The notes: generated by a model from the sequence alone, not told the origin. A stretch of 64,000 nt of DNA from DATLED01 sp963750255 (GCA_963750255.1 CAVVPZ010000006.1:558001-622000), one strand, 5' to 3'; counted from the first letter of the stretch, positions 1-9,815 are shown. Numbers and translations: made by a program.

Positions 1-603
1 CAGTTGGCCAAGCGCCTCAAGCGGGTGCTGCAGGACGAGCAGAACGCGAGCCTCGACCGACTCCGCACCGGTCGTGGCCAGGCCACCGTCGAGTCGGTGC
101 TGAGCCGAGCGGCCGACCAGTCCTTGCCCTACCGGCACGTCGCCTTGCCCATCCTCGATGCCGCCGCCCAGGCTGGCGCGTCGGTGTCGGCCTTTGGGAC
201 CCTGGCCGTTCCGGTCGAGGACCTTGGAGTCCAGCTGGCGGGCGACCTGGCTGGCGCCATCCGCGCCCGCCTCGATGCTGTCCTCCGCGCCTCGGCATCC
301 GACGACCTCGATTTGGCGTCAACCGGCGAGCGGGTCAGTGCTGTCTACCGGGAGTGGAAGACGCAGAAGATCGAGCGCCTTGCCACCCACTATCTGATCG
401 GCGCCCATGAGCGGGGAGCGTTTCTCGCCCACCCGGAGGGTCAGCCGTTGCGATGGTTGGTCGACGACGACGGCCCCTGCCCTGACTGCGATGACAACGC
501 ACTCGCCGGCCCGACGCCGAGGGGGGAACCCTTCCCGACCGGTCAGTTGCACCCTCCCGCTCATCTGGGCTGCCGCTGCCGCTTGGTGGCCGCCCCGGCC
601 TAG
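1..603 (+). CDS. Mu gpF-like protein, C-terminal part (truncated by window edge)
   Basis: The frame is open at the left edge, so the N-terminus lies outside the window; a TTG at 4 is only the first in-frame start-like codon. The visible part is mostly helical and hydrophilic. It ends in a cysteine/histidine cluster (CPDC near residue 160, then HPPAHLGCRCRL at the end) resembling the C-terminal motif of phage Mu gpF-type head morphogenesis domains. Such domains also occur in non-phage actinobacterial proteins, and no other phage gene is near. It ends 12 bp before the UPF0182 gene and is probably co-transcribed with it. The family call rests on the motif alone. Confidence 0.5.
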   Translation, partial: QLAKRLKRVLQDEQNASLDRLRTGRGQATVESVLSRAADQSLPYRHVALPILDAAAQAGASVSAFGTLAVPVEDLGVQLAGDLAGAIRARLDAVLRASASDDLDLASTGERVSAVYREWKTQKIERLATHYLIGAHERGAFLAHPEGQPLRWLVDDDGPCPDCDDNALAGPTPRGEPFPTGQLHPPAHLGCRCRLVAAPA

Positions 604-615
604 TCTCGCTGGACT

Positions 616-3588
616 ATGCGCCGCCCGCCCATCGATGTTCGTCCGACGCCGCCTCCCCGGCGTCCGCAACGAAACCGGATCGGGTTGGCGGCCATCGTCG
701 GAGTCGGCTTCTTCGTTCTGACCTCGCTCCGCGGTGTCGCTGGGTTCTTCACCGACTATCTCTGGTTCGAGGAGGTCAACCTGACTTCGGTGTGGTCGGG
801 GGTGCTCGGCGCCAAGATCGGCCTCAGCGTTCTGTTCGTGCTCGGGTTCTTCCTGCTCCTGTGGGTCAACCTCGTCATCGCTGATCGGCTGGCGCCGAAG
901 TTCCGTCCCTCGGGGCCCGAGGACGAGATCGTCGCCCGTTACCAGGAGGTGGTCGGGCCCTTCGCCGGCAAAGTCCGCCTCGCTGTTGCTGCGCTGTTCG
1001 CCCTCATCGCCGGCACCGGCATGAGCGGACAGTGGCGCAACTGGATCCTCTTCCAGAACTCGGTGCCATTCGGCAAGGTCGACCCCCAGTTCAAGCGCGA
1101 CATCTCCTTCTATGTCTTCCGGTTGCCGTTCCTCGTCGACGTCGTCAACTGGGTCTTCGTGGCCGTGCTCCTGGCCCTGATCATGACGGTGGTCGCCCAT
1201 TACCTCAACGGGGGCATCCGACTCCAAGCTCCGCTGTCGCGCACGACGCCGCAGGTCAAGGCGCACGTGTCGGTGCTCCTCGGCATGCTCGCCCTCGTCA
1301 AGGCGGCCGACTACTACCTCTCGCGCTACGAGTTGGTGTTCTCGCACCGTGGTCCGGTCGACGGCGCCACCTATACCGACATCAACGCCAGCCTGCCCGC
1401 CATCGAGTTGCTCCTGTTGATCTCCATCGCGGCCGCCATCCTGTTCCTGGTCAACATCCGCCTGCGGGGCTGGGTGCTTCCGGCCATCGCCGTGGCCACC
1501 TGGGGCATCGTGTCGATCGCGGCTGCCACCATCTACCCCCAGTTCGTGCAGAAGGTGCAGGTCGAGCCCAACGAACTCTCCAAAGAGGCGCCGTTCATCG
1601 AGCGCAACATCGAAGCGACTCGAGAAGCGCTCAACCTCACCAACGTGAAGGAACGCAACTTCGAGGCCGACACCAAACTCGACTCGGCCGGTCTCAACCG
1701 CAATACCGAGACGATCCGCAACATCCGGCTGTGGGATCCGCCCTTCCTCGAGCGCACCTATCGGCGCCTGCAGGAGGTGCGGTCGTACTTCCGCTTCAAC
1801 GACGTCGACATCGACCGCTATCAGATCGACGGGCGCACCACCCAGGTGGTGTTGTCGGCCCGTGAGCTCAACCCTGACGGCCTCCCCAGCGAGCGGCAGT
1901 CGTGGGTCAACCGGCACCTCCAGTTCACCCACGGCTACGGCGCCGTGCTGAGCCCGGCCAACGCCGTGACCTCCGATGGCCAGCCCGACTTCCTCGTCAA
2001 GGACGTGCCTCCGTCGGGGTCTCCGGAGATCACCCGACCCGAGATCTATTTCGGTGAAGACCTCGACTCCTACGCCATCGTCAATACCCAGCAGGAGGAG
2101 ATCGACTTCACCAAGGGTGACGGCACCGACCAGACCAGCCAGTACGCGGGCAAGGGCGGCGTCGTGATCGACAGCTTCGTCAAGAAGGCTGCACTCACCT
2201 TGCGGTTCGGGGAGATCAACCTCACCACATCCAACGCCATCACCCCCGAGTCGCGGGCGCTGTACTTCCGAAGCATCCGGGAGCGAGCGGCGATGGCGGC
2301 GCCATTCCTCCGCTTCGACGCCGACCCGTATCCGGTGGTGATCGAGGGCCGCATCGTTTGGCTGCTCGACGGCTACTCCTACACCGACCGGTATCCCTAC
2401 GCCCAGCGCACCAACACCGACCGGCTGCCGGCCAACAGTGGCCTCCGCGGCCTTGACTTCAACTACGTGCGAAATGCGGCCAAGGTGGCCATCGACGCCT
2501 ACGACGGCACGCTCCGTTTCTACGTGACCGATCCCAAGGACCCGATCGTCAAGTCGTACCAGAAGGCCTTCCCTGACCTCTTCGAGAAGGGTGCGATCCC
2601 CGAGGGGCTCCGAGCCCACTTCCGCTATCCCGAGGACATGTTCCGGGTGCAGACGAATGCCTATGGCAAGTACCACATGGATGCGGCCGCCGACTTCTAC
2701 CGCTCGGCGGACCAGTGGGACATCTCCCAGGATCCGGGATCAGGTCCGCCCGCCGATACCAGCGAGACGACGGCCACCACCGATCCGACCACGGGCCGGG
2801 TGACCTCTACTCGTGAAACGAGGATGGATCCGTACTACCTCCTCATGCGGCTTCCCGAGGAGGAGAAGGAGGACTTCCTCATCCTCCAACCCTTCGTGCC
2901 CACGTCGCGGGACGACTCTCGCAAAGAGCTGACCGCCTTCATGGTGGCCAAGAGCGACCCGGAGAACTACGGCCAACTCGAAGTGTTCGTCATGCCTCGA
3001 AGCCGGCTGCCAGACGGGCCGGCCATCGTCGACGCCCGCATCAATCAGGAGCCGACGATCTCGTCGGAGATCACCCTTCTGTCGAGGGCTGGCTCGCAGG
3101 TGCTGCTCGGCAACCTGCTCGTGATCCCGGTTGAAGATTCGCTTCTCTACGTTCGGCCGCTTTACGTCCAAGCACAGCGGACCCAGGTGCCCGAGTTCAA
3201 GAAGGCGATCGTCGTGTTCGGCGATCAGGTCGTCATGCGCGACACGCTCAAGGAGGCGTTGACGGCCATCTTCGGCGAGGCGCCACCGACTCTCGAGGAG
3301 GGCCCGTCGCCCGATCCGGGCACCGCCACGCCTAACACCCCGGCGACCCCCGGCGCGCCGACGGTGTCGCCGACGGTTGCCAGCCTGCTCGAACAGGCGG
3401 CCAACGCCTTCAACGAGGCTGATGCCGCCCTCGGGGCCCGCGATCTCGCCACCTTCGACAAGAAGTACAAGGAGGGGGTTGACCTCGTGGCCAAGGCCCG
3501 CGCCGAGTCGGCCGCATCCGGCGGTGGTGGTTCTGGCGGCGGGTCGGGGAGCACGACGACGACGACCGCCAAACCGGCCTCGGCCTGA
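616..3588 (+). CDS. UPF0182 family membrane protein
   Basis: A 990-residue protein of the length and layout of the actinobacterial UPF0182 family. About seven hydrophobic segments lie in the first 310 residues, beginning near residues 20-45, followed by a very large soluble, presumably extracytoplasmic domain. The last 80 residues are low complexity (Pro/Thr/Ala, then Gly/Ser and a run of five Thr), a common tail for exported actinobacterial proteins. The family has no established biochemical function. The ATG at 616 follows the upstream gene closely. A long antisense frame covers much of the gene and is a GC-driven shadow. Confidence 0.93.
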   Translation: MRRPPIDVRPTPPPRRPQRNRIGLAAIVGVGFFVLTSLRGVAGFFTDYLWFEEVNLTSVWSGVLGAKIGLSVLFVLGFFLLLWVNLVIADRLAPKFRPSGPEDEIVARYQEVVGPFAGKVRLAVAALFALIAGTGMSGQWRNWILFQNSVPFGKVDPQFKRDISFYVFRLPFLVDVVNWVFVAVLLALIMTVVAHYLNGGIRLQAPLSRTTPQVKAHVSVLLGMLALVKAADYYLSRYELVFSHRGPVDGATYTDINASLPAIELLLLISIAAAILFLVNIRLRGWVLPAIAVATWGIVSIAAATIYPQFVQKVQVEPNELSKEAPFIERNIEATREALNLTNVKERNFEADTKLDSAGLNRNTETIRNIRLWDPPFLERTYRRLQEVRSYFRFNDVDIDRYQIDGRTTQVVLSARELNPDGLPSERQSWVNRHLQFTHGYGAVLSPANAVTSDGQPDFLVKDVPPSGSPEITRPEIYFGEDLDSYAIVNTQQEEIDFTKGDGTDQTSQYAGKGGVVIDSFVKKAALTLRFGEINLTTSNAITPESRALYFRSIRERAAMAAPFLRFDADPYPVVIEGRIVWLLDGYSYTDRYPYAQRTNTDRLPANSGLRGLDFNYVRNAAKVAIDAYDGTLRFYVTDPKDPIVKSYQKAFPDLFEKGAIPEGLRAHFRYPEDMFRVQTNAYGKYHMDAAADFYRSADQWDISQDPGSGPPADTSETTATTDPTTGRVTSTRETRMDPYYLLMRLPEEEKEDFLILQPFVPTSRDDSRKELTAFMVAKSDPENYGQLEVFVMPRSRLPDGPAIVDARINQEPTISSEITLLSRAGSQVLLGNLLVIPVEDSLLYVRPLYVQAQRTQVPEFKKAIVVFGDQVVMRDTLKEALTAIFGEAPPTLEEGPSPDPGTATPNTPATPGAPTVSPTVASLLEQAANAFNEADAALGARDLATFDKKYKEGVDLVAKARAESAASGGGGSGGGSGSTTTTTAKPASA

Positions 3589-3629
3589 GGATTTGCCCGC
3601 CCGGCGGTCTGCTATCTTCGGACACACGC

Positions 3630-3706
<77 letters not shown>

Positions 3707-3711
3707 CGTAG

Positions 3712-3742
3712 AAGGCCCGGAACCATTGAGGTTTCGGGCCTT
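3712..3742 (+). terminator. hairpin after tRNA-fMet
   Basis: Arms AAGGCCCGGAACC (3712-3724) and GGTTTCGGGCCTT (3730-3742) pair with one mismatch around a 5-nt loop, 6 bp after the tRNA CCA. It is probably a terminator for the tRNA transcript, though there is no long T run. A different hairpin with the same AAGGCC/GGCCTT base follows attR. Confidence 0.6.
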
Positions 3743-3765
3743 CGTCGCTGGCGGCGGTAGGCCTC

Positions 3766-3850
3766 GTCTACCGGACGTGTCTACCGGCGGGCGACAGCGC
3801 GCCGCCCTGACCTGCGGGTTCGCGCCACCGAGCCGGTGGACGTCTACCGG
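3766..3850. repeat. three copies of GTCTACCGG beside attL
   Basis: GTCTACCGG occurs at 3766-3774, 3779-3787 and 3842-3850, between the tRNA terminator and the integrase stop codon; the last copy covers that stop. The location and direct orientation suggest integrase arm-type binding sites. This is inference from position only. Confidence 0.4.
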
Positions 3851-4983
3851 CTGCTCGTGCCGATGAGCTGACTGAAGCGGTGAGCTGCGTCGGCGCCCAT
3901 CCCGGGGAGCACGTGCTGGTAGGTCGCCATCGTGAAGCCCGGGTTGGCATGGCCGAGCCGCTCGGACACGACCTTGATCGGGACGCCAGCCGCGACGAGC
4001 AGCGAGGCGTGGGTGTGGCGGAGATCGTGGAACCGGATGCGCGGCAGGTCCATGCGCCGAAGCTGCCGGTCGAACAGCTGGTACAGCGACTCGGCGTGCA
4101 CCGCCGTGCCGGCGGTGTTGGTGAACATCGGATCCTCGGTGGCGATGCCGTGACCGTCGGCGGCTTGGCGTCGCCGCCAGGTGGCGAGGACGGCTTCGGT
4201 GCCGGCGTCAAGGTCGATGCAGCGGCGGCTCGAACGGGTCTTCACCGGCACCTCGGTCGAGCGGCCGCCGACCACTTGGCGGCTGCGGGCGATCGAGAGC
4301 CGGTGGGTGGCTGTATGCCAGTCGCCCCAGCGGAGGCCGGCGAGCTCGCCGCGTCGCATCCCTGTCGTGGCGGCGAGGTGGAGCGCTGGGTGCAGGCGCA
4401 GGTGCCGCGTGGCGTCGAGAAAGCGGGTGAGCTGCTCGGCGGTCCAGCACTCCGGCCCGGTCCTCGATCGTGGCGTCGCCCGCGGTGGCTGGGCGCCATG
4501 GGCGACGTTCGCGGGGACGAGGTGCTGGCGGACGGCCTGGTTGAGCGCGGCCCGGATCAGGACGTGGACGTCGTAGACGGTCTTGGGCGCGAGGCCGCCG
4601 CCCGCGGCGGCGCCGCATGTGCGGAGTTCGTCGTAGAACCGGTCGAGCATCTCGGTGTGCACGGACCGCAGCGGCACGGCGCCGATCGCCGGGACGATGT
4701 AGTGCTCGATCATCCACTCGTACCGGTAGGCGGTGGTGGGTTGGAGGCGCTGACGGCGGCGTGGCATCCACCGTTCGGTCAGGTAGCGGCCGAGGGTGAG
4801 CTGCTCGGTGACGGTGGTGCGCTCCGCACCGGCGATCGCGTCCAGGCGATCCACGATCGCCTCCGCATCGGCGCGGCAGTGGCCTGCAGGATGCCAGCGC
4901 CGGCGCTCACGACCTGTTGTGGTGTCGGTGCCGTCGTAGGCGACGACATAGAAGCGGTCCTTGCGTTGCACGATGTAGGCCAT
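3844..4983 (-). CDS. tyrosine recombinase / phage-type integrase
   Basis: A site-specific recombinase for the surrounding element. An N-terminal DNA-binding region precedes a SAM-like core-binding domain and a C-terminal catalytic domain. Visible catalytic signatures are TGMRRGEL (first Arg), HDLRHTHAS (His and second Arg) and LGHANPGFTMATYQHV (His and nucleophilic Tyr), so it should be active. The start at 4983 (MAYIVQRK) is chosen because homologues commonly begin there; an in-frame ATG at 5040 would add 19 residues and neither has a clear ribosome binding site. It is convergent with the tRNA, the normal arrangement for tRNA-targeting integrases. No excisionase was found. Confidence 0.93.
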   Translation of the reverse strand: MAYIVQRKDRFYVVAYDGTDTTTGRERRRWHPAGHCRADAEAIVDRLDAIAGAERTTVTEQLTLGRYLTERWMPRRRQRLQPTTAYRYEWMIEHYIVPAIGAVPLRSVHTEMLDRFYDELRTCGAAAGGGLAPKTVYDVHVLIRAALNQAVRQHLVPANVAHGAQPPRATPRSRTGPECWTAEQLTRFLDATRHLRLHPALHLAATTGMRRGELAGLRWGDWHTATHRLSIARSRQVVGGRSTEVPVKTRSSRRCIDLDAGTEAVLATWRRRQAADGHGIATEDPMFTNTAGTAVHAESLYQLFDRQLRRMDLPRIRFHDLRHTHASLLVAAGVPIKVVSERLGHANPGFTMATYQHVLPGMGADAAHRFSQLIGTSSR

Positions 4984-5117
4984 CACCGTCGATCGACGCT
5001 TTCGGAGCCAACCCGAAGAGCTGTCGATCAGACGTGGCATGGACCGAAACGGTGCGGCGGGACAGGGCTCCGGGGTGCGGAGTCTGCCGGCACGCCCGAC
5101 ATGCCGGTTTTGGTCGC

Positions 5118-5133
5118 ATACCCCTCCGGGTAT
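5118..5133. promoter_or_regulatory. CsoR/CstR-type operator, island copy
   Basis: The inverted repeat ATACCC-CTCC-GGGTAT lies 41 bp before the rhodanese start. The same 6-4-6 pattern sits between the CsoR-family gene and the MBL-rhodanese gene at 62187-62204. G-tract inverted repeats of this kind are typical of the CsoR/CstR/RcnR family. No regulator of that family is encoded in the island. Confidence 0.7.
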
Positions 5134-5174
5134 AAGTGGGCGGACCCGATCTCAGCCGGACGGAAGGAGTTTTC

Positions 5175-5516
5175 GTGTCGAGTGAAGCGATAACCGAGGT
5201 TTCGCCAGAAGAAGCGGTGGACGCGATGGGACGTGGCGCCGTGCTCGTCGACGTTCGGGAGGACGACGAGTGGGAGGCCGGCCATGCGCCGGACGCCGAG
5301 CACCTCCCGCTTGGTGCCGTGAACGAGGGCAGCACCAGCTTCGCGGGCCGGGATGTTCTGACCGTCTGCCGGAGCGGAGGCCGATCGGCGAAGGCCGCAA
5401 AGGCGCTGGCGTCGGCAGGGATCGAGGTTCGCAACGTCGCTGGCGGCATGTCGGCGTGGGCGGCGGCTGGCTTGCCGGTCGTACGCGGCGACGGCGGGCC
5501 GGGGACGGTGATCTAG
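5175..5516 (+). CDS. single-domain rhodanese sulfurtransferase
   Basis: A 113-residue single-domain rhodanese, first gene of the island operon. It has the DVREDDEWEAGH motif near residue 30, the active-site loop CRSGGRS (catalytic Cys carries the persulfide) and a C-terminal GGMSAW motif. The start is the GTG at 5175, placed 6 bp after an AAGGAG ribosome binding site at 5164-5169; the frame extends upstream to an ATG at 5136, but that start would ignore the binding site. Its expected role is to move sulfane sulfur between low-molecular-weight persulfides and protein acceptors. Transcription is probably controlled through the operator at 5118-5133. Confidence 0.9.
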   Translation: MSSEAITEVSPEEAVDAMGRGAVLVDVREDDEWEAGHAPDAEHLPLGAVNEGSTSFAGRDVLTVCRSGGRSAKAAKALASAGIEVRNVAGGMSAWAAAGLPVVRGDGGPGTVI

Positions 5517-5523
5517 CGAAGCG

Positions 5524-6003
5524 ATGACCGACACAGCACCGGCCCAATCGATCGACGTGTACGCCGACGTGTCGTGCCCGTTCGCCCACTACAGCCTGCG
5601 ACGCTTCAGTGAGCGCAGGTCCTCCAGCGTTGCGAACGGCCCCCGCCTACGAGTGCGCGGCTGGCCGCTCGAACTCGCCAATGGCGAGCCCCTCGAGGCG
5701 ACCAAGGTCGCCGACGAAGTCACCGACCTGCGGGCGCAGGTCGCTGGCGACCTCTTCACGGGATTCGACCCGGCCGCGTTCCCGCCGACCACGATCATCG
5801 TCCTCGGGGCCGCCACCCTCGCGTACGACCACGGCCTCGACGTCGGTGAAGCGTTCAACCTCGCGATCCGGGACGAGCTGTTCGAGCACGGGAACGCCAT
5901 CGGACAGTCCGAGGTCCTTCACGAGGTCGCCGCTCAGTTCGGCCTGGCCGTGCCCGACGACGCCGCCGCCCGCGCTGCGGTCGAGGCCGATTACGCCGAA
6001 GGG
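5524..6003 (+). pseudogene. DsbA/FrnE-like thioredoxin-fold protein, C-terminally truncated
   Basis: The first 160 residues of a DsbA-family oxidoreductase (FrnE or 2-hydroxychromene-isomerase type). The thioredoxin-fold start is SCPFAHYSLRR, with a single Cys at residue 18 and CPFA in place of CPxC, followed by a RVRGWPLEL motif and a helical insert. The family normally continues past the EADYAEG motif with a GVxGSP segment. Here the frame runs straight into an MMPL transporter at about 6004, so the end of the fold is missing. It starts 7 bp after the rhodanese stop. The fused product is unlikely to be functional, although the N-terminal fold could still be made. Confidence 0.6.
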
Positions 6004-7048
6004 GCCCGCTGGACCGCGACCGCGATGCGCCGACCCGGCGCCACCCTGGCCGCCGGCCTCGGCCTGCTCCTCCTCCTGGCCGCCCCCGCGCTCGGCATGC
6101 GTCTGGGGATGCCGGCGGCCGGGGTGGTCGACCGGGGCGCGCAGAGCCGCGACGGCTACGACGCCGTCGTCGCCGACTTCGGCCCCGGCGCACCCGCCCC
6201 GCTGTTCGTCACCGCCCCCGCCGCGCAGGCGCAGCGGGTGGTCGACATCGCCGCCGCCGAACCCGGCGTCGTCGCCGCCTCCGTCGTCGCCGAGCCCGCC
6301 GGATCCGGTCGCAGCGTGGTCCGGGTCACTCCGGCCACCGCCGTCGACAGCAAGGCCACCTCGCAGCTCGTCCACCGGCTCCGCGACGACCTGCGCGTCG
6401 GCCGTGCCGGAGGCGCGGGTCGGCGGACCCGGGACGCAGAACACCGACCTCACCGACGCGCTGACCGGCACCGCGCCGGCGGCCATCGCGCTGATCATGG
6501 CGGTCGCGTTCGTGCTGCTGCTGGTCGTGTTCCGCAGCACGCTGATCGCGGTCACGTCGATCGTGTTCAACCTCGTCGGCGTGGCGGCCAGCTTCGGGTT
6601 CGCCACGCTCGTGTTCCAGCACGGCTACGGCGCCTCACTGCTCGGCATCGAGAACCAGGGCTTCGTCGACGCCTGGGCGCCGCTGTTCTTCTTCGCCCTG
6701 CTCTTCGGGCTGTCGATGGACTACCAGCTGTTCCTGCTCGCCGCGATCAAGGAACGCCGCGACGCCACCGGCGACGCCCGCCTCGCCGTCCGCGAGGGCA
6801 TCGCCCGCACCGGCCGACCGATCACCAACGCCGCGCTGATCATGATCGTCGTGTTCGTCGCCTTCGGCGTGACCGGCCCGATCCCGCCCACCGAGCTGGG
6901 CGTGACCCTCGCCCTCGCCGTCCTCCTCGACGCCACGGTCATCCGCATGATGCTCGTCCCGTCCCTGCTGGGGATGCTCGGCGAACGGGCCTGGGGCCTA
7001 CCGGGCTGGCTCGACCGCCGCCTCCCGCACGTCACCTTCGACCACTGA
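6004..7048 (+). pseudogene. MMPL-family transporter, C-terminal half only, frameshifted
   Basis: This matches the second half of an MMPL (RND-like) exporter: one membrane segment near the junction, an extracytoplasmic loop, then a membrane block containing the FRS and GLSMDYQLFLLAAIKE motifs typical of the family's last repeat. The N-terminal half of about 350 residues is absent. The frame used up to about 6405 is lost, and the transporter resumes one frame over at VPEARVGGPGTQNTDLTDAL, so one base has been gained or two lost near 6405-6420. With both a missing half and a frame break it is best read as a remnant caught in the operon. Confidence 0.75.
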
Positions 7049-7068
7049 TGCACCCAAGGAGCAACGCC

Positions 7069-8440
7069 ATGGAGATCCTCACCATCGAGACCAAGTCGCT
7101 GGGCGACCGCAGCTACGTGGTCGTCGACGGGCACGCCGCGGCGGTGATCGACCCGCAGCGCGACATCGACCGCGTCCTCGCCGAGCTCGACGAACGCGAG
7201 CCTCACCTTGACCGTCGTGGCCGAAACGCACCTCCACAACGACTACGTCACCGGCGGCCTCGAGCTCGCCCAGCGGACCGGCGCCACCTACGTCCTGCCG
7301 GCCGGCGACGACGTGGCCTTCGACCACACCACCGCGGCCGACGGCGACGAGATCCCGATCGGGGAGCGGGTGGTGCTCCGCGCCGTGCACACCCCCGGCC
7401 ACACCCCGCACCACCTCTCCTACGTCGTCGTGGCCGACGGCGAACCCGCCGCGGTGTTCACCGGCGGGTCCCTCCTCTACGGCACGGTCGGGCGGACCGA
7501 CCTGATCAGCGACGACGACACCGAGGACCTGACCCGGGCCCAGTACCGCTCCGCCCACCGACTCGCCGACGAGCTGCCCGGCTCGGTCAGCGTGCACCCG
7601 ACCCACGGGTTCGGGAGCTTCTGCTCCTCGGCGTCGTCGAGCGGGTCGGACTCGAGCACCATCGCCCAGGAGCAGCGCACCAACATCGCGCTCACCACCG
7701 ACGACGAGACCGACTTCGTCGAGCAGCTGCTCGCCGGTCTCACCGCCTACCCCCGCTACTACGCCCACATGGCGCCCCGGAACCGCCAGGGCCCCGAACC
7801 CGTCGACCTGTCCGCCCCCGAGCCGGTCGACCCCGTCGAGCTGCGACGCCGCATCCACGCCGGGGAGTGGGTGGTCGACCTCCGCGACCGCAAGGCGTTC
7901 GCCAACTCGCACCTCGCCGGCACCATCAACGTCGAGATCGGCGACAGCTTCGTCACCTACCTCGGCTGGACCATCCGATGGGGCACCCCCGTCACCCTCG
8001 TCGGCGACACCGCCGACGAGGTCGCCGAAGCCCAACGCCAGCTGGTCCGCATCGGCATCGACCGTCCCGCCGGCGCCGCCAACGGCGGCCTCGACGCATG
8101 GGCCGAGGGCGGCGACCTCCGCTCCTACCGCAGCGCCACCTTCGCCGACCTCGCCGCCGAACGATCCGACAGCGACCTGGTCGTGCTCGACGTCCGCCGC
8201 GGCGACGAGTGGGAGACCGGCCATGTCGATGGCGCGCTCCACATCCCCCTCGACGAGCTCGAGGACCGCATCGACGAGGTGCCCGCCGACCGGCCGGTGT
8301 GGGTGCACTGCGCCTCCGGGTTCCGGGCCTCGATCGCGGCGTCGCTGGTCGACCGCGCCGGCCGCCACGTCGTCGTGATCCACGACGAGTGGGACAACGC
8401 CGCCGACCACGACGACATCCCCATCCACGAGGACGCCTAG
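7069..8440 (+). pseudogene. MBL-fold/rhodanese persulfide dioxygenase-like enzyme, one frameshift
   Basis: This is the island paralogue of 62207-63601. An N-terminal metallo-beta-lactamase domain has the THLHNDYVTGG and HTPGHTPHH metal motifs and GSLLYGTVGRTDL. A first rhodanese-like domain has no catalytic Cys, and a second carries HCASGFRASI with the active Cys. This layout is known from CstB-type persulfide dioxygenase/sulfurtransferases, which turn persulfide into sulfite or thiosulfate. The ATG at 7069 has an AAGGA ahead of it. The frame is broken at about 7190-7197: residues up to ELDER are in one frame and SLTLTVVAETH in the next. Either an assembly error or a real null allele would fit; everything downstream is intact. 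Confidence 0.85.
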
Positions 8441-9052
8441 GTGGACGCCGACGCCTGGGACCGCCGCTACGCGACCGTCGAGCTCATCTGGACCGCGGAA
8501 CCCAACCGGTTCCTCGTCGAACAGGTGGGAGATCTCGCCCCAGGGCGAGCCCTCGACCTCGGTGCCGGCGAAGGACGCAACGCCGTGTGGCTGGCGACGC
8601 AGGGCTGGCAGGTCACCGCCATCGACTTCAGCCAGACCGGGCTCGACAAAGCCCGCCAGCTCGCCGAGCGCGCCAACGTGGACGTCGAGCTGCGCTGCGC
8701 CGATGCCACGGAGCCGATCGGCGGCGTCTACGACCTCGTCGTCATCCTGTACCTGCACCTCCCACCAGAACGCCGACGAGCCGCCCACCGCAACGCGGCG
8801 GCCGCCGTCGCGCCCGGCGGCACGCTGCTCGTCGTCGGGCACGACACCACCAACCTCACCGACGGCTACGGCGGCCCCCAGGATCCGGCGGTGCTGTTCT
8901 CACCCGAAGACGTCGTCGCCGACCTCCAGGACAGCGGGCTGCAGATCGAGCGGGCCGAACGCGTCCAACGGACCATCGTCACCGACTCCGGCCCCCGCAT
9001 GGCCATCGACGCGCTCATCCGGGCAACACGACCGGCGACTCCCGATGCCTGA
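8441..9052 (+). CDS. class I SAM-dependent methyltransferase (TehB-like)
   Basis: A 203-residue Rossmann-fold methyltransferase. Motif I is ALDLGAGEGRNAVWLA near residue 36, followed by the acidic residue after VTAID and a motif near PGGTLLVVGHD. The overall layout resembles the small TehB/thiol-methyltransferase group, but no substrate motif identifies the target. The GTG start follows the MBL-rhodanese stop directly, and the last 8 bp overlap the exporter start (ATGCCTGA), so translation is probably coupled. In this context methylation of a sulfur, selenium or tellurium compound is possible; that is inference from neighbours only. Confidence 0.85.
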   Translation: MDADAWDRRYATVELIWTAEPNRFLVEQVGDLAPGRALDLGAGEGRNAVWLATQGWQVTAIDFSQTGLDKARQLAERANVDVELRCADATEPIGGVYDLVVILYLHLPPERRRAAHRNAAAAVAPGGTLLVVGHDTTNLTDGYGGPQDPAVLFSPEDVVADLQDSGLQIERAERVQRTIVTDSGPRMAIDALIRATRPATPDA

Positions 9053-9794
9053 CTGGCCGGCGGTCGCCGCCGCCGGACTCGTCGTCGGCGTGCTGTTCGG
9101 GCTGTTCGGCGTGGGCGGCTCCAGCTTCGCCACCCCCGCCCTCGGCCTGCTCGGCGTCCCCGGCCTCGTCGCCGTCGCCGCGCCCCTCCCGGCCACCATC
9201 CCCGCCGCCATCGTCGGCATGGTCGCCTACGTCCGCCGACGCGAGGTCGAGTGGCCCGTCGCCCGATGGTCGATCATCGGCGGAGTCCCCGGCACGGTGG
9301 TCGGCGCCCTGCTGTCCCGCTACGTCGGCGGACGCGGGCTGCTCATCGCGTCGGGCGTCGTCCTCGCCCTCGTCGGGGCCCGCATCCTGTTCCCCCTCCC
9401 CGAGCAACGCGCCGCGCTCCGCGATCGACGCCGCGCCGGGGTGGTCGTGCCCGCCGCCGCGGCGATCGGACTCTTCACCGGCCTGCTCGCCAACGGCGGC
9501 GGCTTCCTCCTCGTCCCGCTGTTCGTGCTCGTCCTCGGGCTCACCATGCCCGAATCCGCCGGCACCAGCCTGGTCGTCATCGCCGTGCTGTCGGTCCCGA
9601 CGCTCGTCACCCACTGGGCGCTCGGCCACATCGACTGGACCGTCGCCGCCGCCTTCGCCGCCGGGAGCATCCCCGGCGCCGCCATCGGATCGCTGCTCGC
9701 CCAGCGCCTCCCCGCCGAAGCGATGAAACGCGCCTTCGGCGTGCTGCTCATCGCCTTCGCCATCTACTTCGTCGCCCGCCAACTCACCCGCTGA
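9045..9794 (+). CDS. TauE/SafE-family sulfite or sulfonate exporter
   Basis: A 249-residue membrane protein with about seven to eight hydrophobic segments. The family signature FGVGGSSFATPAL is near residue 20, and a second related repeat (LFTGLLANGGGFLLVPLF) lies in the C-terminal half. TauE/SafE proteins move sulfur oxyanions and organosulfur acids across the cytoplasmic membrane. It is close to the exporter starting at 63601, including a nearly identical first signature. Lying just after the persulfide-oxidising enzyme, it probably exports the sulfite or thiosulfate produced there. The ATG start overlaps the methyltransferase stop. Confidence 0.9.
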   Translation: MPDWPAVAAAGLVVGVLFGLFGVGGSSFATPALGLLGVPGLVAVAAPLPATIPAAIVGMVAYVRRREVEWPVARWSIIGGVPGTVVGALLSRYVGGRGLLIASGVVLALVGARILFPLPEQRAALRDRRRAGVVVPAAAAIGLFTGLLANGGGFLLVPLFVLVLGLTMPESAGTSLVVIAVLSVPTLVTHWALGHIDWTVAAAFAAGSIPGAAIGSLLAQRLPAEAMKRAFGVLLIAFAIYFVARQLTR

Positions 9795-9815
9795 CCAACC
9801 CCGAGGAGCTCACCT

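Noticed and set aside
319..2676. 785-residue minus-strand open frame
   Set aside because: It lies wholly opposite the UPF0182 gene, is rich in Val/Gly/Glu/Arg typical of antisense GC-rich codons, and has no motif.
7200..9726. Continuation of the frame that starts at 5524 to form a 1400-residue protein
   Set aside because: Past about 7195 it is Arg/Pro/His-rich out-of-frame reading of MBL-rhodanese, methyltransferase and TauE; only the start up to about 6405 is real in that frame.
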